Program-made: the position numbers and the translations under genes | NCBI GenBank assembly: GCA_948099385.1 | Contig: CANUEZ040000020.1 | Location: forward strand, 6,914,501 to 6,978,500 | Source of the DNA: Fasciola hepatica | Lineage: Eukaryota; Platyhelminthes; Trematoda; Plagiorchiida; Fasciolidae | DNA: 64,000 bases | Direction: 5' to 3' | Shown: piece by piece, positions 40,482 to 51,869 of the stretch | Layout of the letters: each line of letters begins with the position of its first letter | Position numbering within the stretch: the first letter of the stretch is position 1 | The notes under the pieces: generated by a model | Told to the model about the DNA's origin: nothing | Databases searched by the model: none | What the model saw: only the letters and a program-made list of their open reading frames with translations

Positions 40482-41360
40482 AGTCCGATAAGCCTCAGTA
40501 TCGTTCGGTAAAATGACCCTGAGATGATCATCTGTGCCCAAGTTATTCAGCACTCACTGAAGCTCTCCATGTTTAGTCCGGACCAACATTGAATCTTGAA
40601 TAATAGATCTTGTCCTACCAATCTCCTGTGCTTCTTAGACGAAGTAACTGGACGACTGGACGAAGGTAAGCAAGTTGAGGTACGCTACCTAAACTTCGGC
40701 AAGGCTTTCGACCACGCTAATCATTGTCTTTTGATGTTCAAGTTGGAGACTTTCGTTATAGGTGGGCCAATACGTAGGTGGCTGGCGGACTCCCTAACGA
40801 GGGATGTTTTACGGCAAAGTAGAGGACACGTGCTCCAGTTTGGTGAACGTCTTATTCTTGTTGTCTATTACCGACCTGGAATCTTCTCTTCAATGGCCTA
40901 GCTTTATTTTTGTGGATGGTGTGAAGATTGTTGGATCTGAGGGTAGGGTGGACTTAGGCAGGGATATATATACCGCGCCGGAGTGAGTATACAAATGGGA
41001 TATACCCTCGAACGCTGGAAAAAGCCATTTGTTGTCGAGGGCAGTTGAAAGCTTGGATGTCGCTTGCAACTGAGGGCTGTTCAGCGTAGAAGCATTCAGT
41101 AGAGTTAAAAACCTCGGAGTCATCATGACGAGTGTCTTGGAGTGGTCAGACCAGTGCAACGCTGTTGCACAAAACGCTCGTGGTGAGCTATTTAGACTGC
41201 GACCAGCATTGTCTTGTATACAGCCGCAAATATTCGCATCTATCTACATGGCTACAGTACGACCTCACTTAGAAGGTAGCGTGCAGGCTTGGTCATCCTT
41301 CTACAAAAAGGACGCCTCTTGCTTAGAAAAAGTTCAACGTCTAGCTACGCGAATGGCTGA
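40482..41360 (-). repeat. inverted repeat A, right arm
   Basis: Inverted copy of 35650-36528. Its flanks do not continue CR1-C on either side, so it is the moved copy. Confidence 0.95.
40596..41360 (+). pseudogene. CR1-C RT, inverted copy
   Basis: Plus-strand duplicate of the CR1-C RT section. It has the same damaged motifs (YLNFGKAFD, FVDGVKI) and the same frames (40596-40901, 40804-40986, then 41125 onward). After 41360 the frame runs into unrelated sequence to 41556. Confidence 0.85.
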
Positions 41361-41798
41361 GGGCAGAGACATGTTTCTGACCAAGGCGGCTCCAATAGTA
41401 CACGTCGCCGGGAGCAGACATCAGGTTACATCTGACGAGCACAGAGTAACACCGGGTGGTCTGCCTGTAGCTGGAAACGCTGCTAAACCCGTGGGGGGGG
41501 CAAAAAAAGGTTCCCAAGGACTGCAAAAAGCCTCATCCAGCAGTCGGTTTGCTTGACCTACAGCGGCAAGTAAGCCAAACACGTCGCCGTGGTTCGTGGT
41601 AAATGAAGATGTACTGGAAGATGAAAATTGGCAATGATGTCCAGTGGAGGAAGACAAGATCGTCGCTAATTTTATGGTCAAGATAGCGCCCATAGGGATG
41701 CATTGGGAGTGTCTGGTAATCCTGGATGACCGGCGAACTCTATGCACCTCAGTAATGGACACGAACCGATGATAATACAAAATGTGTTTGATGTCTAT
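41361..41798. other. no recognisable feature
   Basis: Unassigned sequence between inverted repeat A and the CR1-D endonuclease. It contains a GGGGGGGG run near 41492. Confidence 0.45.
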
Positions 41799-44216
41799 AC
41801 GGAGGACAGGGAGCATACATGCTCAGGGGGAAGAGTGACCGTCCTCATTATGGCAGGCACAAACCACCTGGAAGAGCAGACCACTGTTTCACTATAAATA
41901 TACAATTGTGCACGGTTAAACTCACACTCTCGGGCAGAAGGGTGAATGTGGTCAATGCGTATAGGGCTACGGGTACAAACCGATTTGAGGACATTAAACT
42001 TCTCCACGTACTTACCATGATGGTTAAGGAAAGTCATAATACCCACATAGTTGGAGACCTCAACCCACCATACATAGACTGGGTAGACGAGATGTGCACC
42101 CCGGGAACCTAAGGGTGGGGACAATTACAATGTTTGAATTTGAAAGCTTTGTTCCAGCTTGAGGGAGGATAACAGATGTATGAATAGCTGTAGGCCGTCC
42201 TTATTGGACCTAGTGATAACGAATGGTGAGAACGACGTAGCTGAACTCCAGGTTCACTCTCCGTTGGGCACCAGCGAACATGTGAGTGTAAAAATCGCTC
42301 TATGTATGCGTAAACCCAAAGTAACCCTGAGGTTGCTCAGAAGCTTCGCAAATATGGACATCCCTAGGCTTCGAAATGGAGCGGTCGATCTAATACGGGG
42401 CGTAACGGACGATGCTAGTTTGGAGGAGAAATAGATGGTGATTAGGAGTTCACTAATCACCCTACAAAACAAGTTTGCCTCCGTGAGGCATAAGAGAGGT
42501 GAAGACAAGCCGGTGTGGTAAACGGCTGCGTGGTGCAAGTGAATCAAGCATAGAAACCGTAGCTGGGCACTCTTCATAGCTTTCGGGAGTTGCCACGCTT
42601 GGATTCGATATACCAAGCATAAAAGCGGGCCGGTGGGCCACTTGCGATCTTCTAAGCGCATATATGAAACGAAATTCACCCAGCGTGTGCAAGGCATCCA
42701 AAGAAGTACTATAACTACGTGCAATCCGACGGTTCTTTGAGAGATGCGGTAGACCCGCTGACGGCCCATGATAACGGAGTGGCAGCAGAAAACCAAAGCA
42801 AGGCAGGTGGTCAGAGTGGGTAGTTTAGTGGTGTGCACAGAATAGATAACGGTGTGCTGATAAGTTTGTAGGGAGAGACTCCTCCAACAGGCATAACAGA
42901 CGTAGGTTTTACGGAGGAAATCGTGCGCAAACACCTGAAAGGGTTAGATATCCATTAGCCCGCCGGGCCAGATGTTATCCACCCCGCTATCATCAGACCG
43001 TTGGCTGATATTCTATTCCTTCCAGAATATAAGTTATATAAGGCCACCCTGGGCCGTGGACGGTCGCCACATGACTGCAGAAATGCGGCAGTGGTAGCTA
43101 CACATAAAGGGAGACCTCGCTGTGAAATGGGAAACTACAGATCTGTTAGCCCAACCTGCATTCCATACAAAGTGCTGGAGAAAATCTTCCGGGCAAACGT
43201 CTGCCAGCACCTACTAGAGAATTCTGTGTTTTGCCCAGCTCAGCATGGATCTCTAAAATACAGGTTGTTCCTGATTAATTTCTCCAGCTTCCTGGACAAA
43301 GTCACCCAAAGAGTGGATGAAGGTAATCAGGTAGAAGTATGTCACATTGGCTTCAGCAAGGTACTTGACGCAATAAACCATCGGCTTCTACTAACCAAGC
43401 TGAGGTCATTTGGTATAAGTGGGCAGATTCGTGAATGGATAAGGGATTTCCTTACCGGTGGAACGTTTTACTCTAGAGTGGGGGGAAGCACTTGCCTTTC
43501 TTAACTGGGCGCAGAAGTGGGACTTAACTCTCGATGTTGGGAAGGGCCATGTGTTGTCACGGACAGGGACATGTCTGATGGTTGCACTCAACCAAGGCCC
43601 AGTTTCTATAGGGGCAGTAAACAGGTGAAAGACCTCGGAATTTTGGTGACTTTTGGTCTTAGATGGTCGGATCAGTGTGCGGAAGCTGCAGAAAGAGCAC
43701 GCGGTGAGTTCCTTAGGTCGAGATCACCGTTTTCGTGCGGACAGCCAAGGGTTTTCACGCCAGTGTACATGTCTGTAGTTAGACCTCTTTTAGAAAACTG
43801 TGCTCAGGCATGGTCACCCTTCTAAGGAAAGGTCGTCACCTGTTTGATGAATGTACGACGTCTTACGACGCGCATGACTGAGAGTCAGGGGCAAGACGCA
43901 TGAACAGAGACTCCAGGACCTCAGACTTCTCTCTATGGAAAGCAGGAGACCACGAGGAAATCTCATGGGGTCATTTAAGGTAATCAAAGGCCTTCGTGGG
44001 CTTCGAACGGGGAGTCTATTCCATATGGCAACAGACTCCAGAACAAGAGGTCATGAGAAGAAGCTGGCGAAAGCTCGGCCTAAGTTGGTAGCTAGGCCTC
44101 ACTTCCTTAGCAATAGGAAGGTTATTCTGCGGCAAGCCTGCGTGTGGCGTGCGGTCCGAAAAGCTCGCTGTGTACCGCATTTGCGCAGACCAACGTTTCC
44201 ATCCTCTGTTATGTAA
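41799..44216 (+). pseudogene. CR1-D endonuclease-RT
   Basis: Plus-strand CR1-type LINE. Endonuclease: VKLTLSGRRVNVVNAYRAT, THIVGDLNPPYIDWVDEM (GDFN block with F to L), SLLDLVITNGENDVAEL and LGTSEHVSVKI (SDH changed to SEH). Linker to 42950. RT: DVIHPAIIRPLADIL, NYRSVSPTCIPYKVLEKIF, FLDKVTQRVDEGNQVE, FSKVLDAINHRLLLTKL and FLTGGTFYSRVG; the FADD region is deleted (43500-43515); thumb WSDQCAEAAERARGEFLR, VRPLLENCAQAWSPF; C-terminal remnants to 44216 (ESRRPRGNLMGSFKVIKGLRG). Multiple stops. From 42699 on it is part of inverted repeat B. Confidence 0.87.
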
Positions 44217-44455
44217 GTGTTGGTACCTGCTTATGCACCTACTGGGCTTCGGCTCATCGGGTTTCTTTCTTTCTATGCCTTTGCAGATCGTGTACGCGCA
44301 ACGCCCACGGAAGAGCGCCGCATCCAACACATCCGGCGGCCCCACTCGTCTGTGTTTGTGTCGAACCGCCGCCGTTGTCGTTGTCGTCGTCGTTTCGGTT
44401 GTGTCGTGAGCGTGTTCGTTATCGTGTTACAGCCGTTTGATGTTTGACAGGCTTC
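44217..44455 (+). other. GTC/GTT-rich stretch after CR1-D
   Basis: Contains cgccgttgtcgttgtcgtcg and similar trinucleotide runs. Open frames here (poly-Val or Arg/Cys-rich depending on frame) follow from the repeat and are not credible genes. Mirrored at 38340-38420. Confidence 0.7.
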
Positions 44456-44527
44456 TTATGATTGAATCTTTCGTGCCACTCAAGCTGAACGGACTGCGAC
44501 AAAGCTGAACTCCTCCCACGGTCTAAT

Positions 44528-44775
44528 GGCCCATCTTTCAGATCCCCGGCAGTTCAAGACGCAAGATGTAGTCAAGACTAGTGTCCTGAACCACGTCGTA
44601 TTTTTCAGTGGTCTATCTTCCAGTTCGCCGGCAATATCAGCTGCAAGACGTTGTCAAGATTTGTATTTTGAACCATTTCCTCCTTCTCCACTGCCCCATT
44701 ATCCAGTGAACTACCTTTCACCTCACTAGTGACATTCAGACAACAAGATAATCAAAGATGCGGGAACATTTGGAC
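44528..44775 (+). repeat. 82-bp tandem repeat array, right arm
   Basis: Three diverged units starting at ~44528, 44610 and 44693 (spacing 82-83 bp). They share the pattern g-g-tctatcttccag, ccggca, then gcaagac, gtcaagat and ttgaacca. A related two-unit array with 85-bp spacing is at 50818-50985. Confidence 0.75.
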
Positions 44776-45639
44776 CTTAGGCTCGTAACATTTTCACTTC
44801 AAAACTTCAGGGCAACTACTGCACTAGACTCCTGGGCAAGTTTTTACGATTGGGAACCGTCCTGGCATTCAAGGGTTTCCTAGACCCTAGGTGGAATTAG
44901 ATAATTTCTGTCGGTGAATTTTCCACATGCTGCTTCATATACGGCTGTGGTATGCTTAGTTATTGAACGTTTCCGTTTCCTGTGTATTGACTTAGTGAAC
45001 GCTCAAATTCATATTGACTCTCGTTGTTGATTGACGATGAGGTTCACCGTTTCATTCCTTTTTAACGAGGATTCGAAGGACTAAACCGCGTTGCCATGGG
45101 CGCTTACCTAGAGCGCTTAGCATCGAAAGACTTCTGGACTTTCGATTTGCCTTCGCCACTTTCCGCCTTGCGCAATCTGAACTAGATCCAACTTAATTTG
45201 GGAGGTTAAAAGTACAAGTCTGAAGGGTATTTTGCATCTAGTTTTTACGTGAGCTGCATGATAGACCACTGGACAACGCAAAACTATTCGGGGTACTAGC
45301 TTTGACCACATTTTTCTTCTTGTATTACCAGTGAGCCGGCAGATTTATCACCGGGTGACTGATGGGGCATTCCGATCACCTCGGGCAGCACAAACCACAC
45401 AGTCCTGAGATATCCACCGAAAGTCAGACAGCGAGTTTATTGAACCTCACGCGCCGCGCTCATCCAGGCCACCAGGAAGATATCGGTCTGCATTGAAGAC
45501 CTGAAGTATTTACCGAATGCGAGACTTGAGGTCAAATGTTCCTGGTTCTTGTATATATCTTCTTTTCTCCAGTGCCATCTTGACGGAATGGCAAAACCCA
45601 ATAAAGGGGAAGCAGCCACTTTCAAAAAAGTGGCTTCAG
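44776..45639. other. unassigned middle of inverted repeat B
   Basis: No coding motif. A stretch near 45250-45330 (gatagaccactggacaacgc ... gagccgg) is a distant relative of the 82-bp unit in the opposite orientation. Confidence 0.5.
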
Positions 45640-47640
45640 TATAAAATCAAATATTTTTATTCAGCGCATGAGTCCGACAATTAGAATATGGACACCAATG
45701 CACCACTACCAGCCTTGTTGCCTTAGAACTTTAACAGAAGGGTGATTTGCATAGTGATTCGTAAGAGGAGGGAGAATGGAACTGTTTATAGCTGCGCACA
45801 CGTGCAAATGTATAGGACCGAAGACGAGAAGGGGAAATGTAGGGGAGAGAAATCTATGCGAGGGTGATCAGAGAATTGACCGGAAGTGGCGTCAGTCTTA
45901 GCCGGTTGTCTAGTGTGGCCCTAAATGCCTTTTTTGAGGAGGAATTTACTACCTCCTGTGGAAGGCTTTTCCATAGAGATATTGCCCGAGTAGAGAAGAA
46001 ACTATATCTAATGAAGGTACGTGGGCAGAGTGCAAAGAAATTCCTCTTGTGTCCTCGCTGGGTCTCCAAGTTCGGATGAGGGAACAACTTATCCACCATG
46101 CCCATGAGGAATATGTCATGGGTCAAGGAAAGATCTCCCCTATACGGCCTGTCTCAAGTCGGTGGAGATTAGGTGATACTAGGCACACCGACTAGGAGTG
46201 AAATTTGATCCACGTACCGTTTTGATCGCTTTCCATTGAATCCGCTCCAAGATGTCTCTATCCCTGACGAGGCATGCGTGCACTATCTGATTGCCGTATT
46301 TTAAAAGAGGTCGAATAAAGGTTCCATGTAGAGGATGGAACTCATCTTTGGACATCATCGGGATAGTTCTTACAAGGTTAAGAATCCGGAAGGCAGTTTT
46401 ACTAGCTTGCTGTTTTTGGGAGTAGAACAAGATGTTACTGCGCAGCCAGAAGCCAAGGATTTTATGCTGATCCACCATCTGAATTTGTCTCTTTCCATTT
46501 AGCTTGAAGAGAAGTGCCCGAGCATTGCCGAATGAAATGCTTGCACATTTTTCATCATTTATTCGGGGGCTCCAGTTTGCTGACCAAGGATTGACCGAGT
46601 CAATGGCTGACTGCACAGCATTTGCACCTGTGTCGCAGGTTGTGACTTCATCTGAGTACATCGCTTTGCTAACCTGAACTACATCATGGAGGTCTTCGAT
46701 AAAAATGAGGAATAGGAGAAGACTGGAGACGGATCCCTGGGGAGCTACTATAAATGCAGGAGCAGGTTAAGACTGAGACGTACACACACGAACCGAGAAG
46801 GTTCGGTTCGCTAAAGGGCTTTCAATCAGGGTCATTAGGCAACCGGATATGTCGTAAATCCTAAGTTTGTGGAGAAAAGGAATATGCTGGACTCTATCGT
46901 AAGCTCTGACGAAATCGATGAACGCTGTGTGGAATATCCTGCCTTCATCGTGGGCCAGTGTCAAGCTATCCATAACGGCCAGCACACTGGTGATGCATGA
47001 CCTGCCAGGAAGTAAGCCGAGGTGCTCTGGAGACAGCAAACTATTGTGGCTCAAATGTGTCAACATTTCGCGTTTTATTTTGCACTCGAACAATCTGCTT
47101 CGGACACTGGTGAGGCTTATCGGTCTATAACTTCCAGGAAGGTGTCATTCTTCTTTTTTTTAAACTGGAACAATTACGGCATGCCTCCATGAATATGGAA
47201 AATTTCCATTGTCCATGCACTGTTAGATGAGCCCAGGGCGTGACACTACAAGAAAGGAGGCAGATTGTTTAGGAGTGCGAGGATGATTTTCTTCCGGTCC
47301 CATCAAGCTGAACCGTTCAAGTTTGTTAAGTCCCTTCTCCAATTCTACGTGAGCCACTGTGAAGAACCGCAAAGAGACAAGCCTTGTTCGATGAAGAGAT
47401 AGATGGCAACACGCAGGCATTACTGATGTGTAGGAAACTGATGTTAAACGATATTTGAATACTTCTGCTTCCCAAGAAGGGGAGGGGGCGGGAAAGACAT
47501 CATCGAGCCAGGGCGTGAGAGCTGAAGATTGCGATTCACGATCGCGGCTCAGGTGCTTATAGAAAAAGGAACGCTTCGTACGAGCTTGGTATAAGATTCC
47601 TTTTCTCAGTTTCTTGAAGTGCTCCCCAATCATGAATGTG
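45640..47640 (-). pseudogene. CR1-J RT and 3' end
   Basis: Minus-strand non-LTR RT. It contains FFTVAHVELEKGLNKL and SLMGPEENHPRTPKQ (47333-47260, fingers region), LLSPEHLGLLPGRSCITSVL, FHTAFIDFVRAYDRVQHIPF (catalytic Asp block), an altered post-Asp region, SDEVTTCDTGANAVQSA (YADD changed to YSDEV, ~46661), RPLLKYGNQIVHACLVRDRD and RIQWKAIKTVRG, then HPNLETQRGHKRNFFAL, FFSTRAISLWKSLPQEVVN and FRATLDNRL. The 3' UTR ends near an AATAAA-type site (gaataaaaa, ~45650). Several frame breaks. The last ~450 bp is duplicated in the left arm at 36695-37150. Confidence 0.82.
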
Positions 47641-48400
47641 CAAAGATTCCGGAAGCATCTGAAATCTTCTGTATCCGCCGGAAGGGATCTGGCTCAGTAC
47701 TCGGCGGACAGCCGAGAGCGTTCTTCCAGAAGGAATCTAGTTTCTGGTGGCAGATGTGCCTTGCACTTTGTAATCTGTCGGATGCTAGGCACACGCAGAG
47801 AGCCTGCCCTCAGTACACGATGCTCCAGTAGCCTGCTGCCTTCACGTTAGTCTATGTTGACCCTTATGTCGCTTAGTTTGCTCCTGGTTAAGGATCTGAT
47901 AATTTGGAGATTTGTTAGCTCAAAAGAAAGGGCTGGTCTGTATAAGGAGGATGTGGCTGGCCACTACAGTATATAATCACAGTACTAGCAGCTTCAGCCA
48001 GTGAACTTTCAGTTTCATTTACCGCTAGCTCAGGGATTTCCTGCCGTGCTGCGACTCCCAGGTGTCCAACATTATTCGGCATTTGTATTAGTTGACCAGA
48101 AAGGTAAAGAAACAAGCTCACCCTCGGGAACAGCAAATTCACGCTAGTATAGTTCGGGCGCCACAACTCACTGATGTTTCCATGCAAGATATACCCCGAG
48201 TCCTTGGATGATGTAAAGATGTTAATATGGAATGATGAGTAGGGTGACATGGAGGCTGCGATAGCGACGGGTACGATAGGGAAACAATGGAGCGAATAGA
48301 TACAGCTTAAGATAAATAGTCGAGAGGGGGGAAAGAGCAGGATAGGAATAAAAAAGAAAAGCTTCCTAGGATGGTTAACAATGGTCTGAGAATATCCCTC
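47641..48400. other. no recognisable gene
   Basis: A 172-codon minus-strand frame (47915-48433) is open but its product is hydrophobic low-complexity with no motif. I do not call it a gene. Confidence 0.45.
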
Positions 48401-48404
48401 CTCA

Positions 48405-48515
48405 CCACGCATCCTGAAAGTGCTTAAAAGCAAAGAACGAGTATTCCGTCACTAATTGTGGAGCCACCTTGTTCCAATTGGTTATTACGCGGTGGGAAAA
48501 GAAACAAGCAGTAGA
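48405..48515 (-). pseudogene. LINE RT C-terminal scrap
   Basis: Minus strand reads FSHRVITNWNKVAPQLV then FFAFKHFQDAW, resembling the WNxLPxxVV...FKxxLD end of CR1-like RTs. It is too short to place. Confidence 0.4.
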
Positions 48516-48819
48516 CTAGTTCAGAAAAACCCTGTTCAATTCCTTAACAAACATATTACAAACAACTTTATTTCATTTGCATAACCTAGCTTCACAAGAA
48601 TTCTGACTGTTTATTTTGCTGCTCCAAATCTTTGTCACAAATGGGGCCCTCAGCATTGCCTTGAGCATGAGTAACCCGGCTCGAAAAGGGATGTGATTGT
48701 ATTCGTTGATCTCATTCTGTGTTTGTAATTTGTTACTGTACTTCAGCCGCAGTTGTTGAGTTGTTGTTCCATTTAGAGAGTAGGAGCCCTGAAGGAACAG
48801 TGTTGGGGTTTGGCTATTG

Positions 48820-51800
48820 TAAAAGTGATTAATTTGTTGCTCATAGTACCTCAGCTCTTTGAACCAGAGATTGTTTTGAATGGTGTCGATAATAGCCGCT
48901 ACTCCTGGCCCGAAAGTTCCATTGTCTATACGTCAAACATGATCCTATATTCCTAATTGCTTCTGGTCTGTCCAACGTACTCCCTCGTCCCCTGAGTGCA
49001 AGGTTGTGACAACGAGTCAGTAGTGGTCTGTCGGTCGCAGGGATTCCTTTACATAACTTGTACAGCTCCTTTACATCTCCGCTTGGCATACAGGGATTAA
49101 AAGAGAACATATTTAGAGCTTTCATCCTTTCCCGGCACTACTTATCATTCGGGTGAACTTTCTCCGAACATCCTCTAATACACGTATGCCCTTCATTGGG
49201 CTCGGTACCCAAGTTTGTACAAAAGCTTCCAAGTGAAGCCTCACAAGAGGAAATACTCCGGCCTCTCTAAACATCAAATTTACTCTAAGATGGAACCGCC
49301 CTATTTGCACCGACCGCTGCTGACGTGCACTGCCCGGCGGGTTTGAAGCTCTCGTGCACAAGCACACCTAGGTCTCCTACAACAGCAGCGGACTCAATAT
49401 TGATTGGGACGGACTGACCTACGTACCTGTCTTCGTTGCTTCCCCTGCCAGTCAGCAAGTGTTTGCATTTGGCTGCATTCAGTGACAACCCCCACTTTTC
49501 AGCCCACGCACTTATCTTGTTTGTCGGTCCGTAGTTGCCTCGTGGTTGGTTCACCTATTACTTTGACATCATCTGCGAATAAGGACCTCGGGCAGTCTAG
49601 TTCGATTACCAGATCATCCACGTATATCAGTAACAACAGTGGTCTCAGCACGGAACCTTGAGGCACACCAGTGCATGCCCGGGCCAATGTAGACCTGGTG
49701 TCCTTGACCTGTACGAAGAAGGCTCTGTTACTCAGGTAACCATCGATCCACCTCATAATTTGCGGGGCCACTCCAAGTGCCTTTAGTTTGCCCAGCGATA
49801 AACGGTGGTTCACCAAATTAAAGGCTTTTTGAAAGTCCACGTAGCACACCTTAACTCGTTTCCCTTGGTTTAATCTGCGAGCTACCTCATCGAGCAATGA
49901 TAGCAGGTTAGTGGGACAGGATCTTCACTTAAGAAACTCATGTTGCTGATTAGCAATCAGCTGATGAGTCCGTAGATGTCCTGTTAGTCGCTCTCTGGCC
50001 CGTTCCTTTAGTACTTTGAGGGCGATTGGTGGTAAGCTTAGGGGACGGTAGTTAGAGGCCACTTCCCGTTTGCCTCCGTTGTGAATAGGGACAACTTGTG
50101 CCGATCTCCAATCGTCCGGTAGCTCCGCGGTGTTTAGTGGTAGGTTGAACAGCTGTGTTAGCGGCTGAGCCAGTACACTGGCCAGGGCTCTTAGAATGGC
50201 GGGATGGACACCATCCGGCCCCGCAGACTTATTGCTATTCAGACTGCCCAGTCAGTTCAACCTCATTACTACTAATGACAACTCCATCCATGATGATCGC
50301 CTGCTGGATTACGGTGGTCTCGGGCTGTCTACCAGTGTCTTGTTGTTGCACGCTTTCGAGAAAGTTCTTCAGGGTTTGCGCGTTCTCGTTAGCGCCCCTT
50401 AACTGCACTCTGTTTTCGTCGACTACGCGTTTTACGGCGACTCTTGCTCAATATTTAGACTGGAAATATTTATAGAGCCTTAGGACAAGCCTTTACTCTG
50501 TCCGCTGGATATGATTACCTTCTTCCATGACTTTCTCGCGGCGTTCTTGGGTCATGCTCTCGGGCTCTCATATGTTGCAGTAGCTCTGGTGCCCACCTGT
50601 TGACCGGTGACGAGATCCCACCTTGCGCTCCGCCAGTTGTGCCTTGGCTAATCGGCTCGTCCACCAAGGTGGTCTGCCCGGTCCGCTGCTAGACCGGGCG
50701 GTGCGCTGTTCAAAGATCTCACTGTTCGATGTTTGACGGATTTCCCATGACAAAATCTTTCGTGCCACTGAAGCTGAACTGACTGCTGCAAAATTGGGCT
50801 TTCTGTCACTGTCCATTGGTCTGTCTTCCAGGTCAAAGGCAATACCAGAAGCAAGACACTGCAAAAATTTGTCTTTTGAACTCTCTCTCGCCTTTTCCAA
50901 TTGCCTTCTATCTGGTGAATTAGCTTCCAGCTCACTGGTGCCATCCAGATAACTAGATAATCACAAGATTTGGGATCATTTGGGCTTCGGCCTTGTACCC
51001 GTATACCACTTCAAGGCTCTCACTGGGGTGAACTCTTTTGTCACACTGAGGAGGTGGTTCCTGATGATAGTCCACCTCCTTCTCACACTCTGTTAGTGAG
51101 CTCCTCAGTCAACTCCACCTGGTGCTTCCTTGATCGCGATGGTTTTCAAACTCCTGAAGCTCCTCCGCATCCTAACTGACACATGGGGAAGCCTCCTGGA
51201 TGAGGGATCTGACGGTCACATGGTAGCTTCTCCAAAGTGGAACGGTTAACTCTAATCCACTTAATCCCTCGGGTGTCTGATGAGCACCAAATCAAGCACC
51301 CTCGGAGTTTCCCCTTCCCCCAACCCGGTCGGTTGGTTGGAGTGCCGGAAAAGAGATTTGCAGCCTACTACCTCGATTAACTTCCTACTACAGTGGGTGT
51401 GAGTAAAAGGATAAAGCAGGCTCTGCCAATTTGTTTCGGGGCATTTGAAATCTCTCCTTATCGAAATCCAAGATACCTCTGAGGCAGTCATGGCTAGATG
51501 CTCCTCTTCTGGAGTAGGATTTGGATGGCGATTTGGTCACAATATATCCATAAGGGATCCCGGGGATAACAGGCGCTGTAAAGAAGCTCGTATATTTGGG
51601 GCATGCGGGGGTTCTTCAGACTGCTGCTCCAAGTTTTCGTTGACTGACGGTAGCGATCACCCTACCCCGCCATCCTTCTTCCCGTCGGGTAGACGAAGTA
51701 TCTCTTGGTATGTGGCAGAGCCACGGCCTCACTTTTGTGTAACCACGTCTCCGTTTTCACAATACTGTTAGCTCCAGTAGTTTCAACCTGGAGTTCCTTT

Positions 51801-51860
51801 CTATTATTTACCGCGCTGCAAGAGTTGGGGTACATTATTCTGGTTTCCACCTTGAGTGGT
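48820..51860 (-). pseudogene. CR1-H ORF2 (endonuclease-RT)
   Basis: Minus-strand CR1-type LINE. Endonuclease: RKELQVETTGANSIVKTETWL (~51830-51750), RRDFKCPETNWQSLL (GDF block with G lost), GETPRVLDLVLIRHPRD (51300-51261). Linker with RPPWWTSRLAKAQLAERK (~50690-50640). RT: GPDGVHPAIL (~50210), SNYRPLSLPPIALKVLKE, LLDEVARRLNQGKRVKVC, YVDFQKAFNLVNHRL, GVPQGSVLRPLLLLIYVDDL, SLFADDVKVIGE (FADD intact, ~49580), WGLSLNAAKCKHLLTG, LGVLVHESFKPAGQCTSAA and a C-terminal part to ~48850. Frames change often. The 82-bp repeat block at 50728-51010 sits within the linker. Confidence 0.83.
50728..51010 (+). repeat. dispersed repeat block with 82/85-bp units
   Basis: Similar to 44440-44830 over its length, starting gatgtttgac and including ctttcgtgccact and agataatca. 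Two tandem units start at ~50818 and ~50903. It lies where the CR1-H linker should be, so it is either an insertion or a piece of an element the two loci share. Confidence 0.7.
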
Positions 51861-51869
51861 ATCGTTTCG

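Larger units (their letters stand above)
42699..46089 (-). repeat. inverted repeat B, right arm
   Basis: 3391 bp, partner of 36695-40086. At its inner end CR1-D continues leftward into its endonuclease, and at its outer end CR1-J continues rightward into its RT, so this arm is in its original context. Confidence 0.95.

Noticed and set aside
47915..48433. 172-codon minus-strand open frame
   Set aside because: The product is hydrophobic low complexity without domain, homologous motif or neighbours that would support a gene.
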